From positions 186,001 to 250,000 of the forward strand of contig WFMF01000169.1 of NCBI GenBank assembly GCA_011033025.1: DNA of 64,000 bases, in the 5' to 3' direction. This document shows, piece after piece, positions 56,894-64,000 of the stretch. Source of the stretch: Beroe forskalii. Its lineage: Eukaryota; Ctenophora; Nuda; Beroida; Beroidae. A program made the position numbers and the translations under genes. Each line of letters starts with the position of its first letter. Position 1 is the stretch's first letter. Under the pieces are notes generated by a model that searched no databases, was not told where the DNA came from, and saw only the letters and a program-made list of their open reading frames with translations.

Positions 56894-58869
56894 TGCCTAT
56901 GAAATATTCATTAATCATTGGGGGGCTGATTGCTACTTATATGGGTTATGAAACCATTTAACATCATTGTAAAATTCAGTCGAAGCAGATTTATCATCAA
57001 AGCAACGATCAAACTCGCTGCTAAAATGAAAAGCCCGAACATACCATGTTCATATTTGGCCAAGTTACAGGATCAAATCAACAACACCACGTAACTCAAC
57101 CGAGTACTTTGACATCGAATAGAGCTTCGATGGGATTGGCTAGAAGAAGCATATGGGCTGGCTTGAAAACAGCCGATGAATAGGTTCCTATCGGATGTAC
57201 ATCCCCCATCGCCACAATAGAACGATTTCGAACATGTTATTTTAGAGAAACTTCGCTCTCCTTTTAACGATGTCCACGGTTTTTTTTATACTATGGGAGC
57301 TGGAGGATTCACTGCCCCAAGCTGCCTGAATTTTATGAGACATCGTGACGCAGATTGAAACTGTTGGTTACGAAATTGCACATGAGCCGCGCAAACATAC
57401 TGCATACGACTTGTATTTTTGCACCAATATATTCGCAAAATTTGCTAGTACAAAAGCTCATTTGCGAAATTTGTCCCAATCTGGGAACCATGATGCGTAG
57501 CCAAGAAACAGCTGTCCAATCGTCCTCACGTGACCAAAAGTTCAATCCATCGATAGAAATTCTTGACTGATGGTGACCATTCCTCTCTGTTATGAGCTTA
57601 CTGACGTGATCACACTGTCCTTGCACCGAGCAACTATTACTGCAAAATATCACATTACAGATTAGGGGTATTAGGGGTATAAGGACTATAGCCCGTACAG
57701 TTTTTTACCTCAATAATTCGTTAACCGGTAGACACGGCCAATTCAAGTGGCAGTCATAATTTGCAAATTGTACAAGAAACTAAATCTCGTGCGTTTTGGT
57801 ACGTTTTTCAAACGCCCATAATTACTGTTTCACATATTATGATTGACAAAAGTTTGTAGGAAAATGAAGATGGGATTTTTCCAGAAACCATCCAAAATTT
57901 TTCGGAAAGTTTGAAATATTCCTTAATTAATTTTTTTTAAAATGCAAGCCCACCCAAAGATTTGATTGTGAAAAGGGCAACCAATCGCATGCCCGAGTGG
58001 CAATAAAAAGAATCGTTATTTGTACAGTGGGAGCAAAATGTATTCATCGTTTTCAAAAATCCGCCTTACACTGTAAATACTGTAAAATTGCTTCATTCAA
58101 ATGCTCGCTACTTTTGATTCAATGACCAATAATTCAAAAACCATACGTAAATTACGTGATCAATGATCATTTAATATTATACGTGAGGTTTCAAATACGA
58201 CAATTGGATGTTACAACAAGAGAGACGTATCATGGATAAAATACATGATAACACGATATAGGAGAAGTAAGGGATCGTTCACTTATTAGTTATAACGTAA
58301 CCAATTTTTTGGGCATTTTCCTCCCCCCCCCCCTCCTCCGTAATCAAAAGTAATGGCGGCCATACCGCCCCCCCCCCTATTTTGGAAAATATTACGTTAT
58401 CATGGCCCGACCCCCCTCCCTTCAGAAAGAAAATTCTTCACTTTCGCATGTCATATTTGATAATCATTATCATAAATGTAAAGTGAATAACGATCGCTGT
58501 TTTTTCATAGGCTAGCATGGAAATATTATTAGAACTATTAAATGGTGAGAAATTGCCATTTTTACAAGTTTAGCCCATTTTATGAACAAACATCGTATAT
58601 AATTCGTCCACGCAAAAATCTTGAACATATGACTTATCCTATAAAAACTACATTTTGCCCCGAATTCATGAAAATAGTAGGGTGCAACTTTCGTTTACAT
58701 CAGTTTTTTCGAAATTTGAAAAAATGGTGTTTTGGATGTTATGAAATTTTGTCTATTTTTCTGAAAACCGACACTTTTTCGGTGTTCTAAATCCTTCAAA
58801 ATGTATATGAAAATTTAGATATTCTAGGTATTCTGATTACGTAATGAAACACTAACTTCGAATCAAACA
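56894..58869. other. Upstream region of the hnRNP K gene
   Basis: No supported gene. From about 58270 to 58420 there is a C-run-rich fragment with GGGATCGTTCACTTATTAG and ATTACGTTAT, which looks like an old DNA-transposon piece. Confidence 0.45.
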
Positions 58870-58910
58870 CAATTCGAACTTCCGTCGTTTCGAACTTCTG
58901 TCATGTTCGA
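58870..58910. repeat. GAACTTCCGTCGTTTC words, left cluster
   Basis: CGAACTTCCGTCGTTTCGAA then CTTCTGTCAT. The same words recur at about 60690-60800, so they bracket the MULE remnant and the inserted array element. Confidence 0.7.
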
Positions 58911-59146
58911 TATCCGGGGGTAGCCGTAGTTCAGATTATGGTCCCAGTGGGACATGCGAGGAGCTTCTCACATATCGCAGCTTGTGGTTCCAATCATTGG
59001 GCTGATCAGGTGATGGGAACTGATTCTGATTGTGTATATGACACACTGAAAGGGACATTGCGATTCACTTTATTGCTCGTGGAAGAACTTTTCGCATATT
59101 GCACCATTGATTACGCGATGGGATCCCATAATGCTTTCCTCTTCAG

Positions 59147-60225
59147 GGGGTGGGGGGCAACCCCCCAAAACCCCCCCAAAATTAAGCCCCTAATGGCAAT
59201 TTTTATATCCACCAGAGGGGTTAAATTAAACCCCCCAAAATTAAACCCCCTATCGACAGCAAAAATTGGTCAAGATGGGCAACCAAACAAAGCATCAAAA
59301 AAGGTAACATTTCAAAAAAATTGCCAAAAATCGCAAAAAAATACCATTTCGAAAAGGCGCAAAAAATCAGACACAAATTTGGTAACATTTCAAAAGAGTA
59401 CGTCTGAAAACCCGAAACAAAAAATGGTACCGTTTGAAAAAGATGCCGAAAATCAGAAACAAAAATGGTACCATTTCAGAAAAGTCCCAAAAATTATGAA
59501 CAAAAATGGTACCATTTCAAAAAGTGCTAATAATCACAAACAAAAATGGTACCATTTTGAAATCGTGGAAAAATCAGAAACAAAAAAGGGTACCATTTGG
59601 AAAATGTGCCAAAAACCGAAAAACAAAAATGGTACCATTTCGAAAAAGTGCCAAAAAGTATGAACAAAAATGGTACCATTTCCGAAAAATTGCCAAAAAC
59701 CGGAAATGGTACCATTTGGAAAATGTGTCAAAAAAGGAAACAAAAATAGTACCATTTCAAAAAAGTGCCAAAAATAAGGAGCAAAAATGGTACCATTTTG
59801 AAATGGTGCAAAAAATAAGAAACAAAAATGGTACCATTTCGAAAAAGTGCCATAAATCATGAACAAAAATTAAAAAGGTACCATTTAGAAAAGGTGCAAA
59901 AAATCGGACACAAATTTGGTACCATGTCAAAAGGGTACGTCGGAAACATCAGAAACAAAAATGGTACCATTTGGAAAATGTGTCAAAAACCGGAAACAAA
60001 AATGGTACCATTTTGAAATGGTGAAAAAATCAGAAACAAAAATGGTACCATTTGAAAAAGATGCCGAAAATCAGAAACATAAATGGTACCATTTGAAAAA
60101 AATAATGTCCCTTTTTCATAGTTAGGGTTGTTTTGACACTGAGAATTAAGCCCCCTCAAACCCCCCAAAATTAAACCCCTATTGGCGATTTTTTATATCC
60201 ACCAAAATTGAGGGGTTGGCCCCCA
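59147..60225. mobile_element. GGTACC-satellite transposon, copy 2
   Basis: The left segment GGGGCAACCCCCCAAAACCC onward matches copy 1 at 38607. The right end has GAGGGGTTGGCCCCC. Flanking TCTTCAG (59140-59146) and TCTTCAA (60226-60232) may be a worn target duplication. It lies immediately before the FLYWCH-MULE remnant. Confidence 0.75.
59290..60105. repeat. 41-bp AAATGGTACCATTT array, copy 2
   Basis: Same palindrome and spacers as 38820-39925, period 40-41 bp (GGTACC at 59467, 59508, 59548). Long open frames on both strands arise from the repeat. Confidence 0.93.
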
Positions 60226-60231
60226 TCTTCA

Positions 60232-60555
60232 AGTCCATCTCCTCCAAAGCTAGTTGATTGGCGCACTCGTGGACGCCAGAACCTGCTCTACCACTTCTTC
60301 CGCTTCACCCTCAACAAGCAGAAAGGCGACGTGTGCTACTGGCGGTGTGTGGACAAGTCCTGCAATGGCGAGTTCATCATCTCCCACGGAACCAACGTCA
60401 CTGGGTACGACATGGTCCACTGCCGCTCCATCCTCTTCGGCACAGTGGACTGCTTGGACCTCCTTGGGAAGGCTCCTCATGTGGTAATTGATGGCACCTT
60501 CAAGTCCGCCTCTAAGCTCTTCTTCCAACTAATGACGGTGCATATATCTGACTAA
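60232..60555 (+). pseudogene. FLYWCH-MULE transposase remnant
   Basis: The frame reads LVDWRTRGRQNLLYHFFRFT followed by KQKGDVCYWRCVDKSCNGEF, a FLYWCH zinc-finger pattern (aromatics, YWRC, second Cys, His near the end). After a short junction comes HVVIDGTFKSASKLFFQLMT, the opening of the MULE transposase core with its first catalytic Asp. The linker normally found between FLYWCH and MULE domains is missing, and the frame stops soon after. It is complementary in content to the remnant at 10845-11190, which has the later part of the core. Confidence 0.72.
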
Positions 60556-60689
60556 TATAATATATCACCGATTCAAAGCTTATGAGCTTTCTCTTGTAAA
60601 GCTACAGCCAAAGGTAAAAGCTGATGAGCTTTCCCTTATGAAGCAGAAGTAAAACCTAAAAATATAAGGAGCAATGAGCAATTCAAACC

Positions 60690-60800
60690 TCCGTCCTTCA
60701 GACTTCTGTCATATTTGGCGATGGAAGTCAGAACTGCTCATTTTTTTTCCGAACTTCCGTCGTTTCTGACTTCCGTTGTTCGAACTTCTGACATACAATC
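60690..60800. repeat. GAACTTCCGTCGTTTC words, right cluster
   Basis: Several copies or variants (GAACTTCCGTCGTTTC, GACTTCCGTTGTTCG, GAACTTCTGACAT), in the same orientation as 58870-58910. Confidence 0.7.
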
Positions 60801-61139
60801 ATACAGGAGTCAGTATTATCCAGCCTACAAGTGGAAAACGGCGGGGGAAGTATGGGGGAAACCCCATAAATTCCCAAAAATTAAACCCCCATATGCCCAC
60901 TTGGGGACTTAATTTCCCAGGTACCATTTCCTAAAACGATCAAAATTTCAAACAAAAATGGCTCAATTGTGGTATAATTGTGTAATTCTTGCGATCCTTG
61001 CTCAGTTTTAAAGCCAGTTTCTCAATTCAATTCAATTCAATTGATTTTTACAGAACAAAACTTGAAATATATTTTTCTCTGGGTTAATTAAAGAAGCATC
61101 TGGGATGTGCTGGTTGATGCGACCTTTTACCAACCCCCC

Positions 61140-63020
61140 CCCCCCCCGAATTTTAAACCCTGACCTTTTACCACCCTAGGGGGTAGTGTCACTGTCCCAA
61201 TTGTCCCTGTCCCAATTTACAGGGACAATTAGGACAACTGGGACAATTGGGACAAACTAAAAATTGAAAAAATCAGTCATTCATCATTTTTTACATTGAT
61301 CCAAGTTTTTCTATCATTTAAATGAAAGTTATATTCACACTACAGTAGAGAGTACATATTTTGGTTGTGTTTGTTTGCAGTGGTGAAGTATTCCCACTTC
61401 CCTATCCCAAAACATATGATAGGAAAAAGATAGTGGCAATTGCAACGCAGCAAGTGCTGCTATGTAACAGGGTGTGAGACAAAAACACTAAGCTACCGCT
61501 CAAAAACATCATCATTTGAGCCCCATTTGCCTCTGTCACTTTTGTCCCAAATGTCCCATTTGGCCCAATTGTCCCATTTGTCCCAGTCGGCATTCACTTT
61601 TTTCAGTCGCATTTTTTCCATTTTCTCTGTCCCATTTGTCCCAAATGTCCCAATTGTCCCAGTACACATTTACTTTTTAGAGTTCCATTTGTTCTATTTT
61701 CTCTGTCTTGTTTGTCCAAATTGTTCCATTTGTCCCAATCCACTTTTTCTTGAGTTTGGGACAATTGGAAGTTTCACTGTCCCAATTGTCCCTGTCCCAA
61801 TTTACTTTTTTTGAGTTTGGGACTGGTTTTTGGGACATTTGGGACAAACAAAAAGTTGAAAAATCAGTCATTTATCATTTTTACATTGATTCAAGATTTT
61901 CTATCATTGAAATGAATGTTATATTCACATAGTATACTAAGTACATATTTTGTTTGCAGCTGTTAAGTGTTCCCACTTCCCTATCCCAAAACCTATGATG
62001 GAAAAAGACCATGTAAAAAGAATGATTTAGTAAAAAGAATGATTTTTATTCATCTCCACAATATACAATTCAAAACACACACACACAAAATACAAATGAG
62101 GTCTTGCTGTTAGGATAATTATTTCTGCAAGCCTAGAATAAGTCAAAGTAAGCTTGAAAGGTACTTATTTAACTATTTAAATACAAGCTCTATAATAGAA
62201 TGTCTTGGGTATAACAAGTTAAATGAAGGAATTTGTGGGGCAATCTGTTAAATTGATGCGTTTTTACTTATTAATTATCAATGAATACAGTATTTCTATA
62301 AAAATTAGATATTTTACTTGCATTCTTCATGGTCGAGCTTAGATACAATTTGATGATATCTAAATTTGAAAATAATCCTAACATGTCCACATTTGTAGAA
62401 CCCATGTCTCTGGGTTAGAAAAGCAAACTAGACAGTTAATAAATGGTATAGGGCACTCTTATACCAATGTGCAGTGTGGGTGTGTGTGTTATACATTCAC
62501 AGTTGAAACACAGAAAGTGCTGCTAATTGCTATGTAACAGGCTCTGAGACAAAAACCACTAAACTGCCGCCTAAAAACACAATCATTTGAATCCCAGTTG
62601 TCTCTGTCATTTCCGTCCCAATTGTCCCAAATGTCCCAATTGTCCCAGTCTGCATTTACTTTTTTGAGTTCCATTTGTTCTATTTTCTCTGTCTTATTTG
62701 TCCCAATTGTTCCATTTGTCCCAATCCACTTTTTCTTGAGTTCGGGACAATTGGAAGTTTCACTGTCCCAATTGTCCCTGTCCCAATTTACTTTTTTTGA
62801 GTTTGGGACTGGTTTTTGGGACAATTTGGACATTTGTTCCATTTTCTCTGTACCATTTGTCCCAATTGTCCCAATGTCCCAATTGTCCCAGTCTGCATTC
62901 ACTTTTTTGAGTCCCATTTGTTCTCAATTGTCCCAGTCTACATTCACTTTTTTGAGTCCCATTTGTTCTCAGTCCCATTTGTCCAAAATATCCCATTTGT
63001 CCCTGTCCCAATCCACGTTT
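61140..63020. repeat. TGTCCCAAT-rich simple repeat with duplicated segments
   Basis: Long stretches of TGTCCCAATTGTCCCATT in both orientations. Unique pieces are duplicated: 61255-61440 resembles 61850-61995 (ATCAGTCATT...TTCCCACTTCCCTATCCCAA), and 61440-61560 resembles 62510-62630 (GTGCTGCTA...TATGTAACAG). Encoded NWDNWD-type frames are not genes. Confidence 0.88.
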
Positions 63021-63584
63021 TCTTGAGTTAGGGACAATTCTTCAGGATCTTTATAGGATCTCAAAGGCTGAGGAATGCCTCTTAAGAAAGTTACCGCTTA
63101 GTTGCCTAGAGAATTAAGTTTCTTAATTATGGTTTTAAGCGGGTTATAAATGTGTGCTTTATTATTATTATTATTATTAATTGGGACAGTGAAAACCCCA
63201 CCAATGCAAGTTTAAGGGTGACACTTATTAACATGAGCTTGGCTACCCCTCAGTTACTAAGGGTCACACTAAAAAAGCTGATTGGTTCATATGAATCGAT
63301 ATTTTAAGGGTGAGCTGATTTAGGCACAGTTAAGGATGAACTTATAATTGTATTATATGGCCCTAAATTTAGTTCAGTTAAACAGAAAATTTCTTCAAAT
63401 TCACCTTTTTGGAGTTAAATTAATCATCAAAACATGATTTAAGTAGTATATTTATGCAAAATAGTGAAAATCAGGGCTATGAAGAAAGGAAAATTTGCCT
63501 ATGTAAATTTGGACCCCCACCCTAGTTTTCATATGGCCTATGACAAATCTAGGGGGCCTTGGCCCCCACTAGCTTGAACAAGTG
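63021..63584. other. Non-coding spacer with an ATT microsatellite
   Basis: ATT repeats near 63160-63180. The 63400-63560 part loosely resembles 24900-25230. Confidence 0.45.
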
Positions 63585-64000
63585 AGTATGGCATGAAACT
63601 CCCTGATCCTGGGACCGAAACAGTCCCTGATCCTGGGACAAAAACCTTGATCCTATGACACTCTCCTTGTTCCTGGGAGAAACTCCTTGCTCTTGGGAGA
63701 AACTCCTTGATCCTGGGACACTCCTCTTGATCCTGAGGCACTCTCCTTGATCCTGAGGCACTCTCCTTGAAATAAATAAATAAATAAATATATCTACATG
63801 GTACACAGTATGCACCTGCCTCTTATTGTAGGCGAAAGAACACTCTCCTTGATCCTGGGTCACGTTTGATGTTCATGGGACACTCTCCTTGATTTTGGGA
63901 CAGACTCCTTGATCCTGGGAAATTCTCCTTGATCCTACATGACAAACTCTTTGATCTTTGTAAAAACTCCTTTATCTTGGAACACTATCCTTGATCCTGG
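63585..64000. repeat. 20-bp minisatellite running off the right edge
   Basis: Imperfect copies of ACTCTCCTTGATCCTGGGAC, interrupted at 63768-63840 by an AAAT microsatellite and unique sequence. The array continues beyond the window. Confidence 0.9.

Noticed and set aside
58938-59862. Long open frames over the 59-60 kb array
   Set aside because: They follow the 41-bp GGTACC satellite on both strands. The repeated KNGTISK-like and MVPF-like peptides are by-products. The first ~70 codons before the array match nothing I recognise.
61402-63026. Open frames encoding NWDNWD or SQLSQ repeats
   Set aside because: Translations of the TGTCCCAAT simple repeat on opposite strands.
400-64000. CRISPR-like arrays
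   Set aside because: All regular arrays are head-to-tail tandem repeats without unique spacers, and the genome is eukaryotic.

Overview
The window is a gene-poor, repeat-rich stretch of animal nuclear DNA. The coding parts are split by GT-AG introns whose phases can be followed by eye. The recognisable proteins (PNUTS/PPP1R10, hnRNP K, a papain-like peptidase) are metazoan, and the repeats are eukaryotic: tRNA-derived SINEs, FLYWCH/MULE remnants, a hAT-like element and many MITEs. I would call it an invertebrate animal. I cannot name the phylum from the sequence.

Layout. 0.2-4.4 kb: minus-strand exons of a secreted papain-family (C1A) cysteine peptidase, broken up by a MITE and a 55-bp minisatellite, with a C-type-lectin-like exon near the left edge. 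4.4-29.9 kb: no confident intact gene. It holds an 11-bp array, TA-flanked MITEs, a decayed MULE, very large hairpins, a hAT-like element carrying a ~162-bp array, a fold-back element and a 26-bp minisatellite. 29.9-35.9 kb: a PPP1R10/PNUTS gene in eight coding exons on the minus strand. Two copies of one repeat family sit in its introns in opposite orientation. 36-45.6 kb: a ~150-bp tandem array, two SINE copies, a transposon built around a 41-bp GGTACC-palindrome array, an 11-bp GGGAGT array and GGGGCCAT-ended MITEs. 45.8-56.9 kb: a minus-strand cluster of three hnRNP K-family genes. One is a nine-exon, three-KH gene; downstream of it lie two intronless two-KH paralogues with RG-rich tails. 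57-64 kb: a second copy of the GGTACC-array element inserted beside a FLYWCH-MULE remnant, then TGTCCC-rich and GATCCTGGGA arrays running off the right edge.

How the genes relate. PNUTS is a nuclear PP1 regulator acting at RNA polymerase II termination, and the hnRNP K proteins bind nascent and mature RNA, so both gene sets serve nuclear RNA metabolism. I see no operon-like link between them. The most notable signals are: a 98-bp block of perfect nucleotide identity between the two intronless hnRNP K paralogues; the inverted repeat pair bracketing four PNUTS exons; a transposon with a clear 9-bp target duplication that carries a palindromic satellite; MULE remnants flanked by clusters of short words; and two arrays with a strict 11-bp period.
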